From: Ornithinibacillus sp047228935
GTDB lineage: Bacteria > Bacillota > Bacilli > Bacillales > Amphibacillaceae
Direction: 5' to 3'
Length of the DNA: 64,000 nucleotides
Assembly (NCBI RefSeq): GCF_047228935.1
Contig: NZ_JBFEGG010000003.1
Coordinates: forward strand, 248,001-312,000
The notes under the pieces were generated by a model. It made no database searches. It saw only the letters and a list, made by a program, of their open reading frames with translations, and had not been told where the DNA came from. Numbering within the stretch: the first letter of the stretch is position 1; the number at the start of each line of letters is the position of its first letter. The position numbers and the translations under genes are program-made. Below are positions 1-9,521 of the stretch, in pieces.

Positions 1-875
1 CAAAGGATTTTTGGGAAGAGTTTGCTAGTGAAGTAAAGTCAGTGAAAGAGAATTTCTTTTTGATTGGTGAAGTGTGGCATAGCGATCCATCGTATGTCGC
101 GGATTATGCTAAAACGGGAATTGACTCCTTCGTTGATTACCCATTTTTCAATGAAGCAACTCGCATATTTAGTCAACCTAATCAAGAGATTGGTAAATAT
201 ATGAGTGGTATATGGAAACGTAATGTTAGTCTTTATGAAAATCCATATGTATTAGGGAATTTTATAGATAATCATGATAATAAACGTTTCACAAGGCTTG
301 CGATAGAAAAGGACCAAGATACTTTAACACAATTAAAGCAAGCATTAACTTATATGTACTCTGCACCAGGAATTCCCATTATATATTACGGTACCGAGAT
401 TGCATTAGATGGTGGTGATGATCCAGACAACCGTAGAATGATGGAGTTTAAGGATCATGAATTAGTAGATTATATCTCTAAATTAGGTGAGATTAGAAAT
501 TCACACCGAGCTTTAACATATGGAGAGATGGAAGTATTATTTGAACAAGCTGGTATGGCAATTATTCAAAGAACGTTTGAAGATGAAATAATCATTACTG
601 CCATTAATAATACTACTTCAGACCAAACCGTTTCATTATCAGAAGAAGTACTAGGAGAAAATATCCAGTTACAAGCATTACTTAAAGAAAAAATTGTCAC
701 GGAAAAAGATGGATATGAAATTTCTATTCCTAAACAGTCATCAGAAATCTATTTAGTAGAAGAAGGAACAAAGCAAATGAATGCCTTGCCCTGGGGGATA
801 GCAGTTATGTCTATTCTAGTTATTGGTTTAATTGCTTTAATTAGTCGTAAAAAAGTTATAAAAAATAGAAACTAA
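1..875 (+). CDS. alpha-amylase family GH13, membrane-anchored (5' end missing)
   Basis: This is the C-terminal part of a GH13 glucanohydrolase; the reading frame is open from base 3 and the start lies outside the window. The segment GEVW carries the catalytic Glu (GH13 region III), and FIDNHDNKRF is region IV with its conserved His-Asp. A beta-sandwich-like tail follows. The last 30 residues form one hydrophobic helix (ALPWGIAVMSILVIGLIALI) and a Lys/Arg-rich end, so the enzyme probably sits outside the cell, held by a C-terminal anchor. It would cut starch into dextrins for the importer encoded downstream. Family assignment is firm; exact specificity cannot be judged from this fragment. Confidence 0.88.
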   Translation, partial: KDFWEEFASEVKSVKENFFLIGEVWHSDPSYVADYAKTGIDSFVDYPFFNEATRIFSQPNQEIGKYMSGIWKRNVSLYENPYVLGNFIDNHDNKRFTRLAIEKDQDTLTQLKQALTYMYSAPGIPIIYYGTEIALDGGDDPDNRRMMEFKDHELVDYISKLGEIRNSHRALTYGEMEVLFEQAGMAIIQRTFEDEIIITAINNTTSDQTVSLSEEVLGENIQLQALLKEKIVTEKDGYEISIPKQSSEIYLVEEGTKQMNALPWGIAVMSILVIGLIALISRKKVIKNRN

Positions 876-880
876 AAAAT

Positions 881-1111
881 GAGGCTGGGACATAACAAAA
901 TTGTACAGAAGTAAAGCCGAATGATTCACCATACTAGCACCGGAAATATACGGAGACTCCAGCGGGAGGAAAGGCATCGGTGAGACCCCGCAAGTGCGTT
1001 AGCACGAGGAGGCTCACCAGCCGCCCGCGGAAAGCGCAGTATATTTCCGGTGCGTCGTAGGTGCACTACATTCGGTTATTCGTTTGACTAAAAAACTTTT
1101 GTCTCAGCCTC
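881..1111. repeat. dispersed Bacillaceae-type inverted repeat, copy 1
   Basis: The stretch begins GAGGCTGGGACA and ends TGTCTCAGCCTC, so the two ends pair. Inside, GCACCGGAAATATA (from 937-938) pairs with TATATTTCCGGTGC (to 1053), and a GC-rich middle contains GACTCCAGCGGGAGGA. The whole can fold as one long hairpin. It lies between two convergent genes. A second, related copy is at 15281-15408. It may act as a bidirectional terminator or be a non-autonomous mobile repeat; the sequence does not decide. Confidence 0.75.
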
Positions 1112-1118
1112 ATTTACA

Positions 1119-2876
1119 TTAAATTTCAAAAACCCTAAACCCAAGAGGGCTTACGTGTACTGTTGAACCTACCGTAACTTCCTTCTTTTGACCACTTTCA
1201 ACATCCCATTCCTGTACGGAAGTTGACCCAAGTTCTTGACTTAGAATTTCTAGTGGCTCATTACTATTATTTACAATAAACTGTAAACGCGTATCTTTAT
1301 TAAATTTTTCATAAACGACATAGTTCTTTTCACTATCTGCATGGATAAATCGGATATCCGCGTGGTTTCCGAAGACTGGTTCCGTTTTTCGCCATTTTAA
1401 TAACGTTTTGATATAATTAAATAGTTCTCGATCCTGCTTCGTCTCATCCCATTCCATACATGCACGGCATCCTGGGTCTTGACCACCAGCCATTCCAATT
1501 TCGTCACCATAATAAATACAAGGAGCACCGATAAAACTTAATTGGAGTAGGTACAGAAGTTTTACACGGTCACGGTTTCCATTTGCAAGGGTTAAAATTC
1601 GTGGCGTATCATGGCTATCTAATAAGTTAAATGCCACTTCATTCACATTTTTAGGATACATATGGAGTACCTTCACAATGGAATCGGCAAAATCTTGAGC
1701 AGATATACTATTCTTCGCTAGGAAATCGATTGCACTATTTGTGAATGGATAATTCATTACAGCATCGAATTGATCCCCCTGTAACCATGGCATAGAATCG
1801 TGCCAAATCTCACCAAGTATATAAGCATCTGGTTTAACTCCTTTGACCACTTTACGGAAGTCTCTCCAAAATGCATGATCGACTTCATTTGCCACATCTA
1901 AACGCCAACCATCAATATCAAATTCTTCTACCCAATAACGGGCAACATCTAATAAATACGCTTTGACTTCAGCGTTTTCCGTATTTAGCTTAGGCATGGA
2001 ACTAACGAAGGCAAATGTATCATAATTTGGCTTTGGTTCTGTTACAACCGGGAAGTCCCATAGATGGAACCAGTTTTTATACTTCGATTTATCCTGATTC
2101 TCTAGTACATCCTGAAACTGCGGGAAGTAGAACCCACTATGGTTAAAGACCGCATCTAACATCACACGAATTCCACGCTTATGGCACTCTTGAATAAGTT
2201 TGCGGAATGTTTCTTTATCCCCAAACTGCGGATCAATTTCCATATAATCGATGGTGTCATATTTATGATTCGAATGTGCTTTGAAAATAGGTGTAAAGTA
2301 GATACCACTTATCCCTAAGTCCACTAGATGGTCTAAATGATCGATTACCCCTTGGAAATCTCCTCCGAAAAAGTTGGATGGAGTAGGATCGGAGCTTCCC
2401 CATGGTAATGTACCTTCTGGGTTTATGGAAGCATCACCATTTCCAAAACGTTCTGGGAAAATTTGATACCAAACCGTATCTTTAACCCATTCTGGTGCTC
2501 GAAATACATCTATATTGTTTACATACGGGAAACAGAAAAAGTTTGCGATGTCAGTTGGGAGAGAAGTGAAAAATCCCCCCTCCATATAATATAAAGTTTC
2601 ATTACTATCAGAGCATTTGAAACCATAGCGCATACGGTGAAATTCCGGTTCTACAGCAATAGTCCAGTAATCGTAAAGAGAAGTAGAACCAGATTTAGTC
2701 ATGGATTTTGTATCGGTTTGCCATAGGTCATTGGCCCAATCATAAGGGTCACCAAATATAAGTTCTACAGAAGTAACGTCATCTTTCTTTGTTTGCAGCA
2801 TGATGTGCAGTGTATCCTTGTCATATGCATAGGCAAAGTTATTTTTTGGTCTGTGAAAAATCGCTTCTTTAATCAT
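1119..2876 (-). CDS. neopullulanase / cyclomaltodextrinase / maltogenic amylase (GH13), cytoplasmic
   Basis: This 585-residue enzyme opens alpha-1,4 (and some alpha-1,6) bonds in maltodextrins or cyclodextrins. The first ~120 residues look like the CBM34-type N domain of this subfamily, and the length is typical. GH13 regions are clear: DAVFNH, GWRLDVAN with nucleophile D327, ILGEIWH with acid/base E356, and LLDSHDTPR. The subfamily signature MPKLNTEN is present at ~294-301. There is no signal peptide, so it works inside on imported dextrins. It is divergent from the mdx operon and corresponds to B. subtilis bbmA (yvdF) in context. AAGGAGA precedes the ATG. Confidence 0.92.
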   Translation of the reverse strand: MIKEAIFHRPKNNFAYAYDKDTLHIMLQTKKDDVTSVELIFGDPYDWANDLWQTDTKSMTKSGSTSLYDYWTIAVEPEFHRMRYGFKCSDSNETLYYMEGGFFTSLPTDIANFFCFPYVNNIDVFRAPEWVKDTVWYQIFPERFGNGDASINPEGTLPWGSSDPTPSNFFGGDFQGVIDHLDHLVDLGISGIYFTPIFKAHSNHKYDTIDYMEIDPQFGDKETFRKLIQECHKRGIRVMLDAVFNHSGFYFPQFQDVLENQDKSKYKNWFHLWDFPVVTEPKPNYDTFAFVSSMPKLNTENAEVKAYLLDVARYWVEEFDIDGWRLDVANEVDHAFWRDFRKVVKGVKPDAYILGEIWHDSMPWLQGDQFDAVMNYPFTNSAIDFLAKNSISAQDFADSIVKVLHMYPKNVNEVAFNLLDSHDTPRILTLANGNRDRVKLLYLLQLSFIGAPCIYYGDEIGMAGGQDPGCRACMEWDETKQDRELFNYIKTLLKWRKTEPVFGNHADIRFIHADSEKNYVVYEKFNKDTRLQFIVNNSNEPLEILSQELGSTSVQEWDVESGQKKEVTVGSTVHVSPLGFRVFEI

Positions 2877-2901
2877 CTTAACTCTCCTTTTGTATTAAAA
2901 T

Positions 2902-2931
2902 AACCCCGTTTACAGTTAAGTAAACGGGGTT
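2902..2931 (-). promoter_or_regulatory. 12-bp hairpin in the leader of the neopullulanase gene
   Basis: AACCCCGTTTAC and GTAAACGGGGTT form a perfect 12-bp stem with a 6-nt loop. On the minus strand it lies in the transcribed leader, between the candidate promoter and the ribosome site, and is followed by ATTTTAAT. It could be a weak attenuator, an mRNA-stabilising hairpin, or a DNA operator; no T-run is strong enough to call a terminator. Confidence 0.5.
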
Positions 2932-2969
2932 GTTGTATCAAACAAAGCATTGCCCTTATATTAATTAAT

Positions 2970-2998
2970 AATCTACTGTAAGCATGTTATAATGTCAA
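2970..2998 (-). promoter_or_regulatory. sigma-A promoter candidate for the neopullulanase gene
   Basis: On the minus strand TTGACA (2993-2998) and TAGATT (2970-2975) are separated by 17 bp, a good vegetative promoter. The transcript would start near 2963. Confidence 0.55.
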
Positions 2999-3058
2999 TC
3001 ATTATAGTAGAAAAGTAGAAGAAAATAAATCTACTAAAATCTGTCAAAAAAAAATTAG

Positions 3059-3072
3059 TGAAAACGATTGCA
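3059..3072 (+). promoter_or_regulatory. CcpA (cre) site overlapping the mdx -35 box
   Basis: TGAAAACGATTGCA matches the cre consensus TGWAANCGNTNWCA with one mismatch. It overlaps the -35 box of the mdxE promoter, a position that would give catabolite repression. Confidence 0.6.
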
Positions 3073-3096
3073 TTAATTTTAAAATAAAGGTACAAT
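3068..3096 (+). promoter_or_regulatory. sigma-A promoter of the maltodextrin operon
   Basis: TTGCAT (3068-3073) and TACAAT (3091-3096) are spaced by exactly 17 bp. Transcription would begin near 3103, leaving a leader of ~185 nt before mdxE in which I see no known RNA element. Confidence 0.6.
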
Positions 3097-3111
3097 TTCA
3101 TTGTAAGGTTG

Positions 3112-3125
3112 CGCAAACGTTTTCA
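3112..3125 (+). promoter_or_regulatory. second LacI/CcpA-type operator downstream of the mdx start site
   Basis: CGCAAACGTTTTCA has the CG-centred palindromic form of LacI-family operators (two mismatches to cre). It lies about 10-20 bp after the predicted start site, a classic repressor position. The LacI-type regulator at the end of the operon is the likely binder. Confidence 0.45.
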
Positions 3126-3287
3126 CAAATGTTGTGAACTTTATAGCAGGGGGCAATATAAGTTTGGAACATAGTGGACTTTTAATTGTCGAAAACATTA
3201 CCTTACAGATTACTAGATAAGTAGTTTTAAAAATAACAATTTTTTTAGTTAGAGATGACTAGAAAAGAAAGAGAGGAATTTCAAATT

Positions 3288-4553
3288 ATGAAATTTAATT
3301 GGAAAAAGCTTGCTTTTATTGCAATGTTAACTAGTTTATTAGCATTAGCAGCATGTGGAGGCGACAACGAAGATAGTGGCGACTCTGATTCTGCTGATGG
3401 TGGAGAAAGTGCTGGAACACTTGAAATCGGCGTTGAAGCTGGATATATCGACTATGTAAAATCAATTGTCCCTGCATTTGAAGATGAAACTGGTATTAAA
3501 GTAACGGTAACGGAGAGAGATTTATTCGAAACTTTGGAAGCCCTTCCACTTGATGGACCTGCTGGAATTGCTCCAGATGTTATGATTGCTCCTTATGATA
3601 GAGTTGGTAACTTAGGACAACAAGGTCATTTAGCGGAATATACGTTCCCTGAAGATGGTCGTTATGATGATTTAGATAAGCAACAAGTAACAATCGATGG
3701 TAAAACTTATGGAGCACCATTCGTTATTGAATCACTAATTCTTTACTACAACAAAGATTTAATTGATCAAGCTCCTGAAACATTCGCAGACTTAGAAGCA
3801 TTAGCAGAAGATGAGCGTTTCGCATTTTCTTCTGAATCAGGAAGAACTACAGCGTTCTTAGCTAACTGGTTAGATTTCTATAGCACTTACGGATTACTTT
3901 CAGCATATGGTGGATATGTATTCGGTGAAAATGGTACAGACCCGTCTGATATTGGTTTAAACACTGAAGGTGCTATTGAAGGTATTGAATATGCTACAGA
4001 ATGGTTCAATAAATGGCCACAAGGTATGTTAGATTCTACAACTGCTGGTAACTTCATTGATGAGCAATTTACTACTGGTAAAACTGCTGCAATCATCGGT
4101 GGACCATGGTCTGCTTCTAACTATAAAGAAGCAGGTGTAAACTATGGCGTTTCTATGATCCCAACTCTACCAAATGGTGAAGAGTACCAACCATTTGCTG
4201 GTGGTAAAGCTTGGATTGCAAGTAACTATGCAAAAGATTCAGAAGCTGCACAAAAATGGTTAGACTTTGTTACTAACGAAGCAAATCAACAAAAGCTTTA
4301 TGAAGATAAAGGTGAAGTACCTGCAAACCAATTAACTCGAGTAACTGTAGCGGAAGCTGGCGATGAGCTAACAACTGCTGTTATCAACCAGTACAACAAT
4401 GCAATTCCTATGCCAAACATTCCGCAAATGGCTGAAGTTTGGACAGGTGCAGCAACATTAATGTTCGATGCTGCTTCTGGAAACAAAACAGCAGAACAAG
4501 CAGCAAATGACGCAGTAGACGTTATTAGTGAAAATATCTCTCAAAAATACTAA
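3288..4553 (+). CDS. mdxE: maltodextrin ABC importer, solute-binding lipoprotein
   Basis: This 421-residue extracellular binding protein captures maltodextrins for the CUT1 importer encoded next. The N-terminus has a hydrophobic stretch ending in the lipobox LALAACGG, followed by an acidic, Ser/Asp-rich linker. The mature part resembles MalE/MdxE (tail ..AANDAVDVISENI). I choose the ATG at 3288 (MKFNWKK), preceded by GAGAGG, over an in-frame ATG at 3255 that would put 11 charged residues before the signal peptide. It is the first gene of the operon mdxE-F-G-yvdJ-malL-GH31-mdxR, as in B. subtilis. Confidence 0.9.
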   Translation: MKFNWKKLAFIAMLTSLLALAACGGDNEDSGDSDSADGGESAGTLEIGVEAGYIDYVKSIVPAFEDETGIKVTVTERDLFETLEALPLDGPAGIAPDVMIAPYDRVGNLGQQGHLAEYTFPEDGRYDDLDKQQVTIDGKTYGAPFVIESLILYYNKDLIDQAPETFADLEALAEDERFAFSSESGRTTAFLANWLDFYSTYGLLSAYGGYVFGENGTDPSDIGLNTEGAIEGIEYATEWFNKWPQGMLDSTTAGNFIDEQFTTGKTAAIIGGPWSASNYKEAGVNYGVSMIPTLPNGEEYQPFAGGKAWIASNYAKDSEAAQKWLDFVTNEANQQKLYEDKGEVPANQLTRVTVAEAGDELTTAVINQYNNAIPMPNIPQMAEVWTGAATLMFDAASGNKTAEQAANDAVDVISENISQKY

Positions 4554-4565
4554 TAATGTTAACTT

Positions 4566-4600
4566 AAACTTTGGCAGAGATACGCTCTCTGCCTCAGTTT
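4566..4600 (+). terminator. hairpin between mdxE and mdxF (partial terminator)
   Basis: GGCAGAG (4573-4579) pairs with CTCTGCC (4587-4593), extended by AAACT/AGTTT, and is followed by an AT-rich stretch. Such hairpins after binding-protein genes commonly let more binding protein than permease be made. Confidence 0.55.
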
Positions 4601-4623
4601 ATTTATAAAGGGAGTGAGAACTT

Positions 4624-5931
4624 GTGGAATATAAAGAAACAGAAGATGTAAAGCGTATTAGAAAAGCAACTTTGCTCTCTATAATTCCTGGTATAGGTCA
4701 AATCTATAATAAACAGATTTTTAAAGGGATAGCATTCCTTGCTATTTTCGCTTTGTTTATTATAGAGATGATAAACTTTGGAGCGGAAGCGCTAGTAGGC
4801 TTAATAACATTAGGTAGTACCCCTGGTACGGACCATTCACTATTTATTTTAATTGAAGGTTCTTTGCAACTATTAATTCTTCTACTATTCCTTCTTTTTT
4901 ACGTAATAAATTTAAACGATGCTAGAAAAGTTGCTATTACATGGGCAGAAGGCAAAAAAGTAAATACATCTATGAAATCGGTGCTAGCTAATATGGTAGA
5001 TCGTGGATTCCCTTACTTATTCACTATTCCTGCTTATGTAGCAATGGTATTTGCAATTGTATTTCCTGTATTAGTAACGATATTTATTGCATTTACAAAC
5101 TATGATTTTTATCATATTCCTCCAGCAAAACTAATTGACTGGGTAGGATTTACTAACTTTACTGATATATTTTTCTTAAGTTCTTATCGTGATACATTCT
5201 TTGCAGTATTTGGATGGACAGTAATTTGGACATTGGCAGCAACAACTCTACAAATCGTAATCGGTATTTTTACAGCACTTGTTTTAAACCAGAAGTTTAT
5301 AAAATTCAAACGTGTATTCGGTATTATTTTCTTATTACCGTGGGCAGTACCGGCATTTATTACGATCATGAGTTTTTCAAATATGTTTAACGATAGTATT
5401 GGTGCGATAAACACGCAAGTTATCCCACTAATTGATGCATTAATACCTTTTGTAGACATCGGAAGTCTTCCGTGGAAGACAGATCCATTCTTCACCAAAA
5501 TTGCAATCATTATGATTCAAGGTTGGCTAGGATTTCCGTTTATATATGTACTTGTATCTGGAATTCTACAATCAATTCCAGAGGAACAATATGAAGCGGC
5601 GCGTATTGACGGGGCTGGTATTATTCAGCGTTTCAGACATATTACGATGCCAGCAATCTTCACCATTGCAGCACCTATTTTTATTACACAATATACAGGT
5701 AACTTCAATAACTTCTCTATGATCTATCTATTTAATGAAGGTGGACCAGGAAGTATTGGTGCTGGAGCAGGTTCAACTGATATTTTAATTTCTTGGATTT
5801 ATAAATTGACAACAGGAACGTCACCACAGTATTCTATTGCATCTGCTGTGACATTGTTTATTTCCCTATTTGTCATTATCATTTCGTTAATGATCTTTAA
5901 GAAAACGAAAGCATTTGAAATGGAGGATTAG
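4624..5931 (+). CDS. mdxF: maltodextrin ABC importer, permease (MalF type)
   Basis: This 435-residue integral membrane protein is the same length as B. subtilis MdxF. Two extra N-terminal membrane segments precede the usual six. The loop that docks on the ATPase carries EAARIDGAGIIQRF (EAA motif), just after EEQY. The GTG start at 4624 follows AAAGGGAGTGAG. It forms the channel with MdxG. The next gene overlaps its stop codon region, which shows tight coupling. Confidence 0.92.
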   Translation: MEYKETEDVKRIRKATLLSIIPGIGQIYNKQIFKGIAFLAIFALFIIEMINFGAEALVGLITLGSTPGTDHSLFILIEGSLQLLILLLFLLFYVINLNDARKVAITWAEGKKVNTSMKSVLANMVDRGFPYLFTIPAYVAMVFAIVFPVLVTIFIAFTNYDFYHIPPAKLIDWVGFTNFTDIFFLSSYRDTFFAVFGWTVIWTLAATTLQIVIGIFTALVLNQKFIKFKRVFGIIFLLPWAVPAFITIMSFSNMFNDSIGAINTQVIPLIDALIPFVDIGSLPWKTDPFFTKIAIIMIQGWLGFPFIYVLVSGILQSIPEEQYEAARIDGAGIIQRFRHITMPAIFTIAAPIFITQYTGNFNNFSMIYLFNEGGPGSIGAGAGSTDILISWIYKLTTGTSPQYSIASAVTLFISLFVIIISLMIFKKTKAFEMED

Positions 5932-5933
5932 TG

Positions 5934-6785
5934 ATGAACAGAATAACAAAATCCCAAAAAACCTCCCGTATTGTGAATAAATTTTTTACCTATTTTTATT
6001 TATTATTACTAGCGGTTATTATTATTTATCCGTTATTAATTACAGCAAGTTCTGCTTTTAAAGCTGGAAACGTGACAGCTTTTAACTTAAACTTTAATGC
6101 AGAATGGACGTTAGTGAATTTTCAAAGACTATTTACAGAAACGTTATATGGTAGTTGGTATTTAAATACGTTAATCATTGCAGTCGTTACGATGCTTGTA
6201 CAAGTAACATTTATTACTTTGGCAGGTTATGTGTATAGTAGATATCGCTTTGTAGGAAGAAAGAAAAGCTTACTATTCTTCCTTATTATCCAAATGGTGC
6301 CAACAACTGCTGCTTTAACAGCATTCTATGTAATGGCATTATTAATGGGAGCTCTAGATCAGAGTTGGTTCTTAATGTTCCTTTATATCGGTGGTGGTAT
6401 TCCGATGAATACATGGCTAATGAAAGGTTATTTCGATACCGTACCTTATGATTTAGATGAATCTGCCAAACTGGATGGTGCAGGTCATTTCCGTATTTTC
6501 ATTCAAATCGTATTACCATTAGTTAAACCGATGATTGCGGTTCAATCTTTATGGGCATTTATGACACCGTTTGGGGAATATATGTTAGCGAAATTTTTGC
6601 TTCGTTCACCAGAAAATTATACGGTAGCAATTGGATTACAAACATTTATTAATAACCCACAAAACCAAAAGGTAGCATTATTTGCAGCTGGTGCGATTCT
6701 AATCGCAATTCCGATTACCTTATTATTCTTCATGCTACAAAAACATTTTGTTGCTGGTTTAACATCAGGTGGTACAAAAGGGTAA
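5934..6785 (+). CDS. mdxG: maltodextrin ABC importer, permease (MalG type)
   Basis: This 283-residue permease with six membrane segments is the MalG-type partner of MdxF. Its EAA-type loop reads ESAKLDGAGHF, and it ends with the family-typical ..HFVAGLTSGGTKG. The ATG at 5934 is 7 bp after GGAGG; an in-frame GTG at 5931, next to the mdxF stop, is a possible but closer start. No ATPase gene is present in the operon, so an MsmX-type shared ATPase is expected elsewhere. Confidence 0.92.
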   Translation: MNRITKSQKTSRIVNKFFTYFYLLLLAVIIIYPLLITASSAFKAGNVTAFNLNFNAEWTLVNFQRLFTETLYGSWYLNTLIIAVVTMLVQVTFITLAGYVYSRYRFVGRKKSLLFFLIIQMVPTTAALTAFYVMALLMGALDQSWFLMFLYIGGGIPMNTWLMKGYFDTVPYDLDESAKLDGAGHFRIFIQIVLPLVKPMIAVQSLWAFMTPFGEYMLAKFLLRSPENYTVAIGLQTFINNPQNQKVALFAAGAILIAIPITLLFFMLQKHFVAGLTSGGTKG

Positions 6786-6824
6786 TACTAGCATAATAAC
6801 GGATTTAACTCTCTAAGAAATGAA

Positions 6825-7679
6825 GTGAGTAACTTGAGAAAAGATATATTTCCAATCAATTATTTTAAAAGCATCATCTCAACAAAACGCGTATTTACTG
6901 GAAGAAAGCAATTAAATTGGTTTCAAATCATCATCGTCTTGTTATTTTTAAATGGGTTAATGATGATTCCATTGTCGATAAATATTGCGAAGATGGATTC
7001 ATATCCAGTAGAAGAAACATATCCGAATGCATTTTCTCTATTAGATGAATCGGTCGTAACGGAGCTTGTTGATGCGGAATATTCACAAGGACAACTAACA
7101 TTACCGAATAGCTTCTCTGTACAAACGGAAAATGGAATTGTCGGGGGAAATATATCGACCTCTGAAGAAGATAAGGCATTAGAAGCAGAGAATGCACTAA
7201 TTTTTAAAGAGAATGAATTCGTCATTAAAGATACGGATAACCAGATTGTAACGGTAGCTTATACGAATGATTTTTCTATTGAAGACGTAAAGACAGCGGA
7301 AGAATTAAGGACAGAACTTGCTCGTCAATGGTTTATACAGAATAAAAGCTTTATTGTTGGAAGTTTACTATTTTCGTTATTTATTCTATTGTTTGTCAGC
7401 ACTTTCGTAATAACGCTGGGATCGTCATTATTTGTTCTGCTTACTAAAAAGGGACAAGTATCAACAATTCAGACATATAAAGAATCCCTTAATCTAGTCG
7501 TCAATTCGTTCGGAGTGCCTACGTTAATCGCAATGCTATTAGGATTTATTCAATTTAATATCATTACGATGATTATGGTACAAACTTTTGGATTTATCAT
7601 GATGCTGCTCATAGTATTCATGAAAACACGATTTAGTGATGATTATATGGAACAGCTAATTACTAGTAAAAAAGAATAG
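6825..7679 (+). CDS. YvdJ-like membrane protein (DUF1189 type)
   Basis: This 284-residue protein is of unknown function. It has one membrane helix near residues 32-52, an extracytoplasmic region of ~130 residues, and three or four more helices after residue ~175. Its place between mdxG and malL matches yvdJ in the B. subtilis mdx operon, and the motif FPINYFKSI near the N-terminus fits the DUF1189 family as I remember it. The start is uncertain: GTG at 6825 has a weak ribosome site, and a TTG at 6834 could be used. Confidence 0.7.
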   Translation: MSNLRKDIFPINYFKSIISTKRVFTGRKQLNWFQIIIVLLFLNGLMMIPLSINIAKMDSYPVEETYPNAFSLLDESVVTELVDAEYSQGQLTLPNSFSVQTENGIVGGNISTSEEDKALEAENALIFKENEFVIKDTDNQIVTVAYTNDFSIEDVKTAEELRTELARQWFIQNKSFIVGSLLFSLFILLFVSTFVITLGSSLFVLLTKKGQVSTIQTYKESLNLVVNSFGVPTLIAMLLGFIQFNIITMIMVQTFGFIMMLLIVFMKTRFSDDYMEQLITSKKE

Positions 7680-7786
7680 ATTGGTATATGCAATAACGGG
7701 GGATACAAGCCGATGGTTAATGTGGTGTAGTAAACCCCTGTCTCTATATCGTGGACAACAAGAATAGATTAGCAAGGAGAGTTTCT

Positions 7787-9442
7787 ATGGAAAGAATATG
7801 GTGGAAGGAAGCTGTGGCATATCAAGTATATCCACGGAGTTTTATGGATTCTAATGGGGATGGTATAGGGGATATACAAGGTGTCATTTCTAAGCTTGAT
7901 TACTTAAAAGATTTGGGAATTGATGTTATTTGGATGAGTCCAATTTATAAATCTCCTAATGATGATAATGGTTATGATATTAGTGATTATCAAGATATTA
8001 TGGATGAATTCGGTACAATGGAAGATTTTGATTTACTACTGTCTGAAGTTCATCGTCGCGATATGAAGTTAATCATGGATTTAGTTATAAACCATACATC
8101 AGATGAGCATCCATGGTTTATCGAATCACGGACTTCAAAGGAAAATCCATATAGAGATTTTTATATATGGCATCCGGGAAAAAATGGAAAAGAACCAAAT
8201 AACTGGGAGTCTATTTTCGGTGGTTCAGCATGGAAATATGATGAGAATACAGATGAGTATTTTCTTCACGTGTTTTCTAGTAAACAACCAGATTTAAACT
8301 GGGAAAATCCAACCGTCCGTAATGAATTGTATAAGATGGTAAACTGGTGGCTGGACAAAGGCATAGATGGATTTCGAGTAGATGCAATTTCTCATATTAA
8401 AAAGTTACCTGGCTTCCCAGATATGCCAAATCCGGAGAATAAAAAATATGTTCCTTCTTTTGATGGGCATATGAACCAAGATGGTATCCAAGTGTTTCTT
8501 AAGGAATTGAAGGAAAAAACGTTTGCCAATTATGATATTATGACCGTTGGAGAAGCGAACGGAGTAAGTATTGACCAAGCTGAAGAATGGGTTGGAGAAA
8601 AAAATGGCAAGTTTGATATGATTTTTCAATTTGAACACCTAGATTTATGGGGAAAGAATTCGGATAATGGCCTGGATATACATGCATTAAAAAAGACACT
8701 TACTAAGTGGCAAAAAGGACTCGAAGGTGTTGGCTGGAATGCGTTATTCCTAGAAAATCACGATCAACCTCGTTCTATTTCTACATGGGGTAATGATGAA
8801 GAATATCGTGTTGAATCTGCCAAATGCTTGGCTACGATGTATTTTCTAATGCAAGGAACTCCGTTTATCTATCAAGGACAGGAAATTGGTATGTCAAATG
8901 TACAATTCGCTTCAATTAATGATTACAATGATGTTGGTATGAGGAATTACTATTACAATGAATTAGAAAACGGAACCCCTGTAGAAGACATTATGGAAGT
9001 CATTTGGAAAACAGGTAGGGATAATTCAAGAACTCCAATGCAATGGACGAATGAGAAAAATGCGGGCTTTACAACAGGTACTCCTTGGATGAAGGTGAAT
9101 CCAAATTATCCAGAAATAAATGTAGAAAAAGAAATACATGATCCGGATTCAGTATACCATTATTATAAAAAATTGATTCAATTGCGTAAAAACGAAAGTG
9201 TATTCATTTATGGTAACTACGATTTAATTATGGAAGAGCATGACCAAATCTATGCTTATACACGAACTTGGGGAGAAAAAATGTTCTTAGTAGTTACCAA
9301 TTTATTTGCCGAACAAGCAATGTTTTCTTTTCCGAATCATTTAGTAAACAAAACAAAAAAGATAATTCTAAGTAACTATGTGGAAAATGATGAAAAAGTA
9401 CTCAAGCCTTATGAAGCTAGAATTTATAAACTAGTAGATTAG
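7787..9442 (+). CDS. malL: oligo-1,6-glucosidase / alpha-glucosidase (GH13)
   Basis: This 551-residue cytoplasmic enzyme releases glucose from the ends of imported isomalto- and malto-oligosaccharides. It has the Ca-binding loop DSNGDGIGD, and GH13 regions DLVINHTSD, GFRVDAISHI (nucleophile D199), VGEANG (acid/base Glu) and FLENHDQPR. ATG 7787 is 6 bp after AAGGAGA; a GTG 36 bp upstream is open but lacks a ribosome site. It is the fifth mdx operon gene. Confidence 0.92.
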   Translation: MERIWWKEAVAYQVYPRSFMDSNGDGIGDIQGVISKLDYLKDLGIDVIWMSPIYKSPNDDNGYDISDYQDIMDEFGTMEDFDLLLSEVHRRDMKLIMDLVINHTSDEHPWFIESRTSKENPYRDFYIWHPGKNGKEPNNWESIFGGSAWKYDENTDEYFLHVFSSKQPDLNWENPTVRNELYKMVNWWLDKGIDGFRVDAISHIKKLPGFPDMPNPENKKYVPSFDGHMNQDGIQVFLKELKEKTFANYDIMTVGEANGVSIDQAEEWVGEKNGKFDMIFQFEHLDLWGKNSDNGLDIHALKKTLTKWQKGLEGVGWNALFLENHDQPRSISTWGNDEEYRVESAKCLATMYFLMQGTPFIYQGQEIGMSNVQFASINDYNDVGMRNYYYNELENGTPVEDIMEVIWKTGRDNSRTPMQWTNEKNAGFTTGTPWMKVNPNYPEINVEKEIHDPDSVYHYYKKLIQLRKNESVFIYGNYDLIMEEHDQIYAYTRTWGEKMFLVVTNLFAEQAMFSFPNHLVNKTKKIILSNYVENDEKVLKPYEARIYKLVD

Positions 9443-9521
9443 TTAATCTTATCAGGTTTAACTGATACAGCTTTAGTACTTATTAAATTTGAAAACCTTA
9501 GATCTGTGCAGGAGGTACTTT

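Noticed and set aside
5184..5510. Antisense open frames inside mdxF and many other genes
   Set aside because: They overlap well-supported genes, lack ribosome sites and show no recognisable motifs.
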